From: Propionibacteriaceae bacterium AM104-82
Lineage (GTDB): Bacteria; Actinomycetota; Actinomycetes; Propionibacteriales; Propionibacteriaceae
NCBI GenBank assembly: GCA_027658995.1
Contig: JAQDQK010000007.1
Span: forward strand, 17,675 to 81,674
Length of the DNA: 64,000 nucleotides
Direction: 5' to 3'
In this document: positions 26,710 to 34,493 of the stretch, one piece after another
How the letters are laid out: each line of letters opens with the position of its first letter
Numbering within the stretch: the stretch's first letter is position 1
The notes under the pieces: generated by a model
Database searches by the model: none
Seen by the model: the letters and a program-made list of their open reading frames with translations, nothing else
Told to the model about the DNA's origin: nothing
Made by a program: the position numbers and the translations under genes

Positions 26710-27690
26710 TCAGTCCATCTGCTGACGGGGATCGAACGCGTCTCGCAGGCCGTCACCGATGAAGTTGATGCACAGCGAGAACACGAGGATGAACATGCCG
26801 GGGATCCAGAACAGCCACGGGCGGCCCGTCAGCGCCGTCTGGTAGGTGCTCACGAGAAGGCCGAGCGACGTGTCGGGGGCCTTCACACCGAAGCCGAGGA
26901 ACGACAGGGCCGTCTCGGTCAGGATCGCGGCCGAGATCAGCAGCGTCGCGTTGACGACGATGGTGCCGAGCGCGTTGGGCAGGATGTGGCGCACGATGAT
27001 GCGTGGGCCGGGGGTGCCGAGCGCGCGGGCCGCCATCACGAACTCGCGTTCGCGCAGCGACAGCACCTCGCCGCGGACCAGGCGGGCGAGGCCCGTCCAG
27101 GACACCAGTGCCAGCACGACGGCGAGCATCACGATGTTGCCGCCGGTCATCCGGCCGAGCACCGCCGCGAGCACCAGCGTCGGGATGATGATGAACAGGT
27201 CGGTCATGCGCATCAGGAAGGCCTCGGTGATGCCGCGGTAGAAGCCCGCGATGGCGCCGATGGACGTGCCGATGACGGTGGCCATGATGCCGACGGTGAA
27301 GGCGATCAGCAGCGACTGCTGCACGCCGCGCATCACGAGCGCGAAGTAGTCCTTGCCCGTGGTGTCCTGCCCGAAGGGGTGTTCGCCGATCGACGGCGGC
27401 CAGAACTTGATGGTCGGTTCGCCGTTGCCGATCTTCGGGTAGGTGTCGACGAACGTCTTGCCCCACCAGCCGGGGATCGGGCCGTAGCCGATCGAGGTGA
27501 TGGCGAGCAGGACGATGAAGATCAGGATGACCAGCGACACCATCGCGGCCTTGTGACGGAAGAAGCGTCTGCGGACCAACTGGCCCTGCGAGTACGACTT
27601 CGTGTTGGTGGTCTCGACGTCGTCCTCGATGGAGAACATCTTGTCGGTATCTGGCTCGATGGAGGGCATCGTGTTGTTGGGATCACTCAT
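26710..27690 (-). CDS. Peptide ABC transporter permease, DppC/OppC type
   Basis: This 326-aa membrane protein has a cytoplasmic N-terminal segment, a first helix at about residues 50-72 and five further helices in the C-terminal BPD_transp_1 domain (about 125-315). The EAA coupling loop is visible as EFVMAARALGTPGPRIIVRHILPN. It forms half of the transmembrane pore for peptide import and partners the DppB-type permease 9 bp upstream. Length is normal for the family. Confidence 0.95.
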   Translation of the reverse strand: MSDPNNTMPSIEPDTDKMFSIEDDVETTNTKSYSQGQLVRRRFFRHKAAMVSLVILIFIVLLAITSIGYGPIPGWWGKTFVDTYPKIGNGEPTIKFWPPSIGEHPFGQDTTGKDYFALVMRGVQQSLLIAFTVGIMATVIGTSIGAIAGFYRGITEAFLMRMTDLFIIIPTLVLAAVLGRMTGGNIVMLAVVLALVSWTGLARLVRGEVLSLREREFVMAARALGTPGPRIIVRHILPNALGTIVVNATLLISAAILTETALSFLGFGVKAPDTSLGLLVSTYQTALTGRPWLFWIPGMFILVFSLCINFIGDGLRDAFDPRQQMD

Positions 27691-27699
27691 GGCCGGCTC

Positions 27700-29220
27700 C
27701 TATCGCGCGATCCGCGGGTCGAGGAAGGCGTAGGCGATGTCCGCTACCAGGTTCATCAGCACTGCCGCGGTTCCTGTCACCAGATAGAACGCCATCACGG
27801 GTGGTGGATCCACCGCGTCGAGGCCGACCTTGAACATGTTGCCCATGCCCTGCCAGCCGAACACCGACTCGGTGATGACCGCGCCGCCGATCAGCGCAGC
27901 GAAGTCGAAGGCGACGATCGTGGCAAGCGGGATCAGCGAGTTGCGGAACGCGTGGCGCGTGATGACCTTGCGCTCCGAGACGCCCTTGGAGCGCGCGGTG
28001 CGAATGTAGTCCTGGTTCAGGACGTCCAGCATCGAGGCGCGGGTGTAGCGCGTGTAGCCGGCGACCGAGATCAGCGTCAGCACGATCGTCGGGAGGATCA
28101 GGTGCGTCACCCCGTCGATGAAGTGGCCCCAGTATGTCGACTCGAAGTTCGGGGTGACCGAACCGATCGTGGGGATCGGGCGCGAGATCTGCTTGAGGTA
28201 GGCGTTCCAGTTGCTGAGCGCCAGGTCGGCGATGGCCGTACCCGAGGCGATGATCGCGACGGTGACCGAGGCGACGATCGCCTGCTTCCTGGAGAACCCA
28301 CCGAAGACGAGGCCGCAGACGACCGCGAGCAGGATGGCCGCAACGAAGCACAGCAGCAGCATCGGGGTCGTCGGGGACTTCATCAGGAAGCCGCGCATGA
28401 TGGCGTAGCCGGCGATGGCGACCAGCGCGGTCGCGCCGATCGCGTTGCGGACCCGCTTGTTCTGCGGGCCGGAGGTCAGCATCAGCACGATGACGGCCGC
28501 GGCGATGACGAGCACCGCGTACAGCGGGATGCCGAGCATCGGGCGCCGGAACCACTGCACGGCGGAGAAGTAGAACAGCGCACCCGCGAAGACGGCGGCG
28601 GCGATGCCGAAGCTGGCGAGGCGGCGCTTCCACGATCCACCCACCGCGGCGGCGAGGATGAACGCCAGCACGACGGATATGCCGATGACTTGTAATGGTG
28701 TGAACTGAGCCTCGACGATCCAGTTGTTGAACTCGATGGCCGCGTAGTGCTTGAGCAGCACCGCCGCCCAGAACACGGGGAGCGAGAAGAACACGAAGGC
28801 CATGAACGTGACCGCGTAGTCGAAGCCGCTGTACTGGCGGATCGCCGTGAGGATACCGAGCGAGATGCCGATCACGATGGCGAGGAGGGTGGCGACGACG
28901 ACGAGCCTCAGCGTTGAGCCTGCCGCCTGCTGCACCAGGTCGCCGACGTTGCGACCCTTGATGTCCTGACCGAGATCACAACTGCCCGTGAAGCACTTGC
29001 CGACCCCACTGAGCCAGTCCCAGTAGCGCTCGTACCACGGCTTGTCGAGGCCCATATGGGCGATGCGCTGCTTGATGAGGTTGTCGCGGTTAGGGGCGTT
29101 CGACTCCCGATACTCGGCGAGCGGGTCGCCAGAGTTGATCGTGAGCACGAACATCAACAGCGAGCCGAGCACGAGGATCAACAAGGAGATCCCCAGGCGT
29201 TTCGCGATGTATCTGATCAC
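27700..29220 (-). CDS. Peptide ABC transporter permease, DppB/OppB type with inserted membrane block
   Basis: The N-terminal part (about residues 1-175) and C-terminal part (about 365-506) match DppB/OppB permeases: helix 1, the extracytoplasmic loop, the helices after STLRLVVVATLLAIVIGISL, and the EAA loop MLDVLNQDYIRTARSKG. At 506 aa it is about 170-180 residues longer than the family. The extra part (about 180-355) contains roughly six additional hydrophobic segments between SLPVFWAAVLLKHYAAIEF and THLILPTIVLTL. An even number of added helices would keep the downstream topology. The reading frame is intact. It is the first of the three transporter genes after a hairpin that separates them from the binding-protein gene. 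Confidence 0.93.
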   Translation of the reverse strand: MIRYIAKRLGISLLILVLGSLLMFVLTINSGDPLAEYRESNAPNRDNLIKQRIAHMGLDKPWYERYWDWLSGVGKCFTGSCDLGQDIKGRNVGDLVQQAAGSTLRLVVVATLLAIVIGISLGILTAIRQYSGFDYAVTFMAFVFFSLPVFWAAVLLKHYAAIEFNNWIVEAQFTPLQVIGISVVLAFILAAAVGGSWKRRLASFGIAAAVFAGALFYFSAVQWFRRPMLGIPLYAVLVIAAAVIVLMLTSGPQNKRVRNAIGATALVAIAGYAIMRGFLMKSPTTPMLLLCFVAAILLAVVCGLVFGGFSRKQAIVASVTVAIIASGTAIADLALSNWNAYLKQISRPIPTIGSVTPNFESTYWGHFIDGVTHLILPTIVLTLISVAGYTRYTRASMLDVLNQDYIRTARSKGVSERKVITRHAFRNSLIPLATIVAFDFAALIGGAVITESVFGWQGMGNMFKVGLDAVDPPPVMAFYLVTGTAAVLMNLVADIAYAFLDPRIAR

Positions 29221-29324
29221 TAGTGGTCCTTCGGATTACAGAAGACGGCCCCACTGCTAGCGGCGGGCCAATCGTTGGCCGATCATACGCCAGGTGAGGT
29301 TGGGTGACGAGCCCGAAACGCGAA

Positions 29325-29354
29325 GGGGGCAGGTGGCTCGTGCCACCTGCCCCC
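29325..29354 (-). terminator. Hairpin between binding-protein gene and permease genes
   Basis: A perfect 13-bp stem (GGGGGCAGGTGGC / GCCACCTGCCCCC) with loop TCGT lies 30 bp past the binding-protein stop; a second small hairpin (CTGACTC/GAGTCAG) lies at about 29366-29382. It may partly terminate transcription or protect the upstream mRNA, giving more binding protein than permease. Confidence 0.75.
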
Positions 29355-29384
29355 ACGCGTGTCACTGACTCAGGGAGTCAGAGA

Positions 29385-31253
29385 TCAGCTCATCACCCAC
29401 TGCGGCGCGTTCCAGACGATCTGGTCCTGCGTCGAGGTGGGACGGATGTTCTGGACCTTGGCGTCAGCCGCCGACAGACCCGGGTGAGCGAACAGCGGGA
29501 GGCCGAAGAGCGTGTCCCACAGTTCCTTCTCGATGATCTTGGTCTGCTCGGTCTGCTCCGCCTCGTCGAGCGTCGAAGCGAGCTTGCCCCACGCCTCGTC
29601 GACCGTCGCGTTGGAGTACTCGCCGTAGTTCTGCGCCTTGTTGGAGGCGTAGATGTTCTGGCCCGAGGCGATCTGGCCGGAGCCAGCCCAAGCGAACAGC
29701 GCGACCTCGTAGTCACCGTTCGGCATTTCCTTGTCGAAGAAGGTGGCCGAGTTGGAGTCGATGACGTTGAAGCCGGCGTCCTTGCAGGAGGCCGCGATCT
29801 GGGCGACCTGGTCGGCGCGACGCTGGTTGCCAGCGCGGTAACCGATGCGGACGTCGATCGGGGTCTTCACGCCGGACTCGGCGATCTTGGCCTTGGCCTT
29901 CTCGATGTCGACCTTGTCGTACTCGCCGTTGTAGGCAGCCTTGACGACCTCGTCGTACTTGGGCTCCTGGAACGGGAAGACCTCGCGGGCGTTCATGACG
30001 ACCGAGTCCTCGTTGATCGGCTTGATCAGGTTGTCGACGATCTCCTGGCGGGGAACGCAGTAGGCGAACGCCTGGCGCAGGGCGAGGCCGCCCATGCCCT
30101 CACCGTCGGAGAACACGTTGTTCGGACGGAAGTTGAAGTCCAGGTGCTCCCAGGTCAGGGTGTCGTAGGTCTCGACCTTGACCGAGTCGCCGATGGCCTG
30201 AAGCTGGCCGAGGGTGTCGACGGTGGGCTGCGGGCCGATGACCTGAACGTCACCGTTCTGCAGGGCCTGAGCCATCTGGGCGTCCTCGATGAAGCGGAAG
30301 ATCAGGTTCTTGGTGCCCGCGGGGGTGCCCCAGAACTTGTCGTTGGCCTCGAGCGTCAGGGAGTTGCCGGCCTGCCAGCCGCCTTCCTTCAGCTTGTAGG
30401 GACCGGAGGAGGGAACCTCGGAGGCGTCGGGCAGCTGGCCACCCTCGAACATCCAGCCGGTGTTCCAGAAGTCGGCGACCTTCTTGACGGTCTCGGCGTC
30501 CTTAGCCAGGATCGCCTTGGCCAGCGCGTCGGGCTCGAGCCCGGCCTTCGTGGCGGCGACGTGTGCCGGGAGGGCGGAGCCGATCAGCAGCTTGAAGTCG
30601 GGATACTTCTCCTTGTAGACGACCTTGAAGGTCTTGGAGCCGGCCTCGCCCTCGGGGCCCTCGGGCACGAACTCGGCGAAGGAGGACGAGACGTGGTCGA
30701 AGATCGGCGCGGCGTCCTTGTTCTCACCGTTGGCGTAGCCGGGGACCAGGAACTCGGGGTTCTGGGCGGCCCAGTCGAGGAGGTAGTCGTTGATGGTGAC
30801 GGGGGTGCCGTCGGACCACACGGCCTCATCGGAGATGGTGTACTCGACGGTCAGCGGATCCTCCGAGGTCACCTCGTAGGTGCCGAACTCGGTGTTGTCG
30901 CAGATCGTGCCATCGGTACCGAAGTAGATGAAGCTCGAGAACATGTGGGCGGCAACGCCCGAGTTGTACGTCGAGTAGGTCTTCGAGGTGACCGAGTTGT
31001 AGCCGTTCCAGTCGCCGGGGCCACCGGTGTAGCTGACCTGACCGTCCTTGGTCTCGGTGATGCCGACGTCCTGGAGGCAGGAAGCGGGACCGGCCTCGCC
31101 GCCGCCGCCACCGCCACTGGGGCTCTGGGTCGCGGCGGGCGAGTTGCCGCCGGGAGCCGGGGTGTCGTCCGTTTCAGGGCTGGTGCATGCGCCCAGCAGC
31201 AGCGCGCTGCTCAGCACGAGGCCGAGTCCTGCGCTCGTTCGCCTGAACTTCAT
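29385..31253 (-). CDS. Peptide-binding lipoprotein of ABC transporter (SBP family 5)
   Basis: This 622-aa protein has a lipoprotein signal peptide with lipobox LLGAC (Cys near residue 23), then a Gly/Pro/Ser-rich linker and an SBP_bac_5 domain running to the end. Family features include the NDYLLDWAAQNP segment, SGPYKLKEGGW, and the C-terminal WGKLASTLDEAEQTEQTKIIEKELWDT-type helix region. It would be tethered outside the membrane and deliver peptides to the permeases. AAGGAG precedes the ATG at 31253 at good spacing. The ligand is unknown; it is somewhat longer than classic OppA. Confidence 0.95.
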   Translation of the reverse strand: MKFRRTSAGLGLVLSSALLLGACTSPETDDTPAPGGNSPAATQSPSGGGGGGEAGPASCLQDVGITETKDGQVSYTGGPGDWNGYNSVTSKTYSTYNSGVAAHMFSSFIYFGTDGTICDNTEFGTYEVTSEDPLTVEYTISDEAVWSDGTPVTINDYLLDWAAQNPEFLVPGYANGENKDAAPIFDHVSSSFAEFVPEGPEGEAGSKTFKVVYKEKYPDFKLLIGSALPAHVAATKAGLEPDALAKAILAKDAETVKKVADFWNTGWMFEGGQLPDASEVPSSGPYKLKEGGWQAGNSLTLEANDKFWGTPAGTKNLIFRFIEDAQMAQALQNGDVQVIGPQPTVDTLGQLQAIGDSVKVETYDTLTWEHLDFNFRPNNVFSDGEGMGGLALRQAFAYCVPRQEIVDNLIKPINEDSVVMNAREVFPFQEPKYDEVVKAAYNGEYDKVDIEKAKAKIAESGVKTPIDVRIGYRAGNQRRADQVAQIAASCKDAGFNVIDSNSATFFDKEMPNGDYEVALFAWAGSGQIASGQNIYASNKAQNYGEYSNATVDEAWGKLASTLDEAEQTEQTKIIEKELWDTLFGLPLFAHPGLSAADAKVQNIRPTSTQDQIVWNAPQWVMS

Positions 31254-31305
31254 TGATTCTCCTTGTCGTAGACCGACGGAAAGGGGCCACTGATGGGCCA
31301 TCGTG

Positions 31306-31334
31306 ATTCTGGACCTTAGCGAGTTCACGTTCAA
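31306..31334 (-). promoter_or_regulatory. Putative promoter of peptide transporter operon
   Basis: On the minus strand TTGAAC (31329-31334) and CAGAAT (31306-31311) are spaced by 17 nt, about 50 nt before the binding-protein start codon. The match is moderate; the position is suitable. Confidence 0.4.
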
Positions 31335-31400
31335 ATCCGAAAGGGCTCGGGCGATTTGACACCATATCGTTACCGAGTTGTTGCCCGACTTGGGGTTGTG

Positions 31401-32444
31401 CTAGACGACGATTGTCGACACGGGAAGCCCCGAGTTGGCGGAGAATCCGAACCCGGAGGGGCCGACGCCGGAGGTGATCGCCTCGCTCGCCACGGCGGCG
31501 ATCATGGCGCCGTTGTCGGTACAGAGGGCGGGGCGGGGCCTGCGCAGTTCGATGCCGACGGCGGCGGCCCGCTCCTCGAGCAGGGTGCGCAGCCGCGAGT
31601 TGGCCGCCACTCCCCCGCCGATCAGGATCGAGTTGACGCCCAGGTGCTGCGCGGCGTCGACGGTCTTGGCCGTCAGGACATCGCAGACGGCCTCCTGGAA
31701 GCTCGCGGCGACATCGTTGACCGGCACGTCGAGGCCGTCGAGCCTGCGCTGCTCGACCCACCTGGCGACGGCCGTCTTGAGGCCGGAGAAGGAGAAGTCG
31801 AAGCGGTGCTTCTCCAGGTCGTGGCGGGCCGTCAGGCCGCGCGGGAAGCGGATCGCCGTCGGGTCCCCGTCCGCCGCCGCCTTGTCGATGACGGGGCCAC
31901 CCGGGTACGGAAGGCCGAGGATGCGGGCCACCTTGTCGTAGGCCTCGCCCGCCGCGTCGTCGATGGTCGAGCCGACCTCTGTGATGCTGGTGGCGATGTC
32001 CTCGACGTGCAGCAGGGAGGTGTGGCCGCCCGAGACGAGCAGCGCGAGCGATGGCATCGGGAGCGGCCCGTGGTCGAGCAGGTCGACGGCGACGTGCCCG
32101 ACGAGGTGGTTGACGCCGTAGAGCGGCTTGTTGAGGTAGGCGGCCAGCGCCTTCGCCGAGGCGATCCCGACGACGAGCGCGCCCATCAGGCCCGGGCCCG
32201 CGGTGACGGCGACGGCGTCGAGGTCGGCGAGGTCGACGTCAGCGGTCGCGGCGGCGCGTTCGAGGGCCGGGACGAGCGCGGAGAGGTGGGCGCGGCTGGC
32301 GACCTCCGGCACGACGCCGCCGAAGCGGACGTGCAGGTCGACAGAACTGGCGACCTCGTTGGCGAGCAGCGTGCGGCCGCGGACGATGCCGACGCCCGTC
32401 TCGTCGCAGGAGCTTTCGAGTCCGAGAACCAGCGGCTCAGTCAT
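31401..32444 (-). CDS. tsaD: tRNA N6-threonylcarbamoyladenosine transferase TsaD
   Basis: This 347-aa member of the Kae1/TsaD family transfers the threonylcarbamoyl group to A37 of ANN-decoding tRNAs. Visible hallmarks are [11 protein letters not shown], the metal-binding [23 protein letters not shown] and the C-terminal CTDNGAMIA. It is the last gene of the tsaE-tsaB-rimI-tsaD operon and its start overlaps rimI by 8 bp. Length is normal for the family. Confidence 0.98.
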   Translation of the reverse strand: MTEPLVLGLESSCDETGVGIVRGRTLLANEVASSVDLHVRFGGVVPEVASRAHLSALVPALERAAATADVDLADLDAVAVTAGPGLMGALVVGIASAKALAAYLNKPLYGVNHLVGHVAVDLLDHGPLPMPSLALLVSGGHTSLLHVEDIATSITEVGSTIDDAAGEAYDKVARILGLPYPGGPVIDKAAADGDPTAIRFPRGLTARHDLEKHRFDFSFSGLKTAVARWVEQRRLDGLDVPVNDVAASFQEAVCDVLTAKTVDAAQHLGVNSILIGGGVAANSRLRTLLEERAAAVGIELRRPRPALCTDNGAMIAAVASEAITSGVGPSGFGFSANSGLPVSTIVV

Positions 32445-32922
32445 CCATGTCCTCCATGTCCCACATGCCGACGGAATCGGCGTCGACGCCCTCGAGGCAG
32501 CGCTCGAGCACGAGCGCGTGGGCCCCGGGGCCGTAGTAGTCGGCGCGGCGGGCGACCTCGCGGAAGCCGTAGCCGCGGTAGAGCGTGATGGCCGGTTCGT
32601 TGGTGTGTTCGACCTCGAGCAGCATCCGGGTGGCGCCCTTGCAGATCGCCCACTGCAGCCCGGAGACGAGCATCACGCGGGCAAACCCGAGGCGGCGCTG
32701 GTCGGGGGCGACCACGATGCGGTGCAGGTCGGCGACGTCGTCGACCAGTTGGAAGCAGGCGACGCCGACCGTCTCGCCCGACTCGCGCCGAGCGATCAGC
32801 ACGAACCGTCCGTCGCCCTCGAGTTCGCGGCGCCACGACTCGTCCGACCAGCGCACGTCGAAGCTCGACTCGAGGTCGAGGATGGCGGCGAGGTCGGTGA
32901 CCTTCGCGGGCTCGACGATCAT
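32437..32922 (-). CDS. rimI: Ribosomal-protein-S18-alanine N-acetyltransferase RimI-like (GNAT)
   Basis: This 161-aa GNAT protein has the acetyl-CoA loop at [15 protein letters not shown] and the [28 protein letters not shown] segment typical of RimI. RimI acetylates the N-terminal alanine of ribosomal protein S18. The gene lies between tsaB and tsaD, as in many Actinobacteria, with a 4-bp overlap to tsaB and an 8-bp overlap to tsaD. The canonical Q/RRxGxG/A pattern is slightly altered (QRRLGFA). A different acetyl acceptor cannot be excluded. Confidence 0.93.
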   Translation of the reverse strand: MIVEPAKVTDLAAILDLESSFDVRWSDESWRRELEGDGRFVLIARRESGETVGVACFQLVDDVADLHRIVVAPDQRRLGFARVMLVSGLQWAICKGATRMLLEVEHTNEPAITLYRGYGFREVARRADYYGPGAHALVLERCLEGVDADSVGMWDMEDMDD

Positions 32923-33563
32923 CGGGCGCGCAATCGCGGCAGGGCCGACTTGGGCTTGCCAGGCACCGTGGCGTCGGCAGGACGCAGATAGTAGGGCTCG
33001 TCGCCTGCCGCCTCCAGGCTGGCCCACTGGGACGCGAGCACGCCCGGGTCGAGCGCGTCGGGGCCCTGCAGGTCGAACAGGCCGCGGTAGGCCTCAGGGA
33101 TGGCGCCCGCGACCGGGAGCTTCGGCAGCGCCTCGGGGGCGCTGACCTGCGGCGCGCCCTGGGGCGTGCCGTCTGCCGAATACCGGCGCCAGTACAACTC
33201 CTTGCGGCGCGCGTCTGCCGCGACCACGAAGGCCTCGGGTGCGCCCTGGTCGGCGAACTGGCGGGCGACGACGTCGAGCGAGCAGACGCCGTGCGGCGTG
33301 CGGCCCGCGGCGTAGGCGAGGGTCCAGGCGGTGGCGACGCCGACGCGCAGCCCCGTGAACGGTCCGGGGCCCATGCCGACGGCGAACTCGTCGATGTCGG
33401 TCAGCGCGATGCCGGCCGTCTCGCACGCCTTGAGCACGAGCGGCAGCAGTTCCTCGACGTGGGCGCGGGTGTCTGCGACGATCTCGCGTGCCGCGATCCC
33501 GGTGCCGTTGGCCAGCCCGACCGCGACGTAATGGCTCGTGTCGATGCCCAGGGTCCAGCTCAC
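32919..33563 (-). CDS. tsaB: tRNA threonylcarbamoyladenosine biosynthesis protein TsaB
   Basis: This 214-aa protein has the TsaB signature: LGIDTSHYVAVGL at the N-terminus, HVEELLPLV, and GPGPFTGLRVGVATA. It is the non-catalytic partner that, with TsaE and TsaD, makes t6A. The GTG at 33563 overlaps the tsaE stop by 4 bp (GTGA) and gives the expected start one residue before SWTLGIDTS. The C-terminal region (EPYYLRPADAT) is also typical. Confidence 0.96.
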   Translation of the reverse strand: MSWTLGIDTSHYVAVGLANGTGIAAREIVADTRAHVEELLPLVLKACETAGIALTDIDEFAVGMGPGPFTGLRVGVATAWTLAYAAGRTPHGVCSLDVVARQFADQGAPEAFVVAADARRKELYWRRYSADGTPQGAPQVSAPEALPKLPVAGAIPEAYRGLFDLQGPDALDPGVLASQWASLEAAGDEPYYLRPADATVPGKPKSALPRLRAR

Positions 33564-34480
33564 GGCTGCCTCCTCAGTTCGTCCAGCGCCCCGGCCCAGC
33601 GAGGGCCGATGCCGGTCAGGAAAACGGTGCGCTCGTCGCTGCTCTGCCCCCGCAGGATGTCGATCTCCAACCGGTCGTCCGCGAGCCACTCGGCCAGCCC
33701 GCTCCCCCATTCGACGAGGGTGACGGCGTCCGGGAGCGACGCGTCGAGGTCGATGTCGGCCAGTTCGGAGGCGGCGCCGAGCCGGTAGGCGTCGACGTGC
33801 ACCAGCGCGGGGCCGTCGCCCTTCGGCGGGTGGACGCGGGAGATGACGAAGGTGGGCGAGATGACGGGGCCCTGCACGTCGAGGCCCTCGCCGATGCCCT
33901 GCGTGAGGGTCGTCTTGCCCGCGCCGAGGTCGCCGGTGGCGACGATCACGTCCCCGGCGCGCAGCAGGCCCGCGAGCCTGCTGCCGAGGTCGCGCATGTC
34001 GTCGGCGGTCGGCACGTCGAGCACGACGGGAAGGTCGCGCCCCATCCACACGCCGTGCGGCGCAGGCTCGAGGACCTCGAAGCCGTGCTCGGCCCACCAA
34101 CTGATCAGCTCGGGGAACTCGGTGCGGGCCACGAGCCGGGCGCGGCGGGCACCCAGGTCGGCCGCGACGGTCAGCGCCGAGGCGATCATGTCGCGCGCGA
34201 CGCCGTGGCCCGCGGCCTCCGGCACCACTGACACCCTGCGGAGCGCGACGGTGTCCCCGTCCAGTTCCAGCAGCACGCCTGCGATCATCCTGCCGTCGGC
34301 CTCCACCACGACGCCGGTGCCCTCGACGAGGTCGCGCTCGATGTCGGCGACCTCGTCGGAGAGCGCGTCGGCGGGCGGGTCGACCGGCCTGCGGGCCGAG
34401 AACGCCTCCCGGATGACGCGCAGCAGTTCGGCGGCGTCGGAGGGGGCCGCGACCCGCAGGGTGAGTTCAGCAGATTCCAT
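33560..34480 (-). CDS. tsaE: GNAT acetyltransferase-TsaE ATPase fusion
   Basis: This 306-aa protein is two proteins in one. Residues about 1-145 form a GNAT domain (LRRVSVVPEAAGHGVARDMI acetyl-CoA region). Residues about 150-306 form TsaE, with Walker A GDLGAGKTT, ISPTFVI, HVDAYRL and VEWGSGL. TsaE is the ATPase that resets the TsaB-TsaD complex in t6A synthesis; the acetyltransferase substrate is unknown. Such fusions occur in some Actinobacteria. The ATG at 34480 begins MESAELTLRV; no strong SD is visible. It heads the t6A operon and lies 13 bp after the DEAD-box helicase gene, so it may be transcribed from there. Confidence 0.94.
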   Translation of the reverse strand: MESAELTLRVAAPSDAAELLRVIREAFSARRPVDPPADALSDEVADIERDLVEGTGVVVEADGRMIAGVLLELDGDTVALRRVSVVPEAAGHGVARDMIASALTVAADLGARRARLVARTEFPELISWWAEHGFEVLEPAPHGVWMGRDLPVVLDVPTADDMRDLGSRLAGLLRAGDVIVATGDLGAGKTTLTQGIGEGLDVQGPVISPTFVISRVHPPKGDGPALVHVDAYRLGAASELADIDLDASLPDAVTLVEWGSGLAEWLADDRLEIDILRGQSSDERTVFLTGIGPRWAGALDELRRQP

Positions 34481-34493
34481 AGCGCACGCGATC

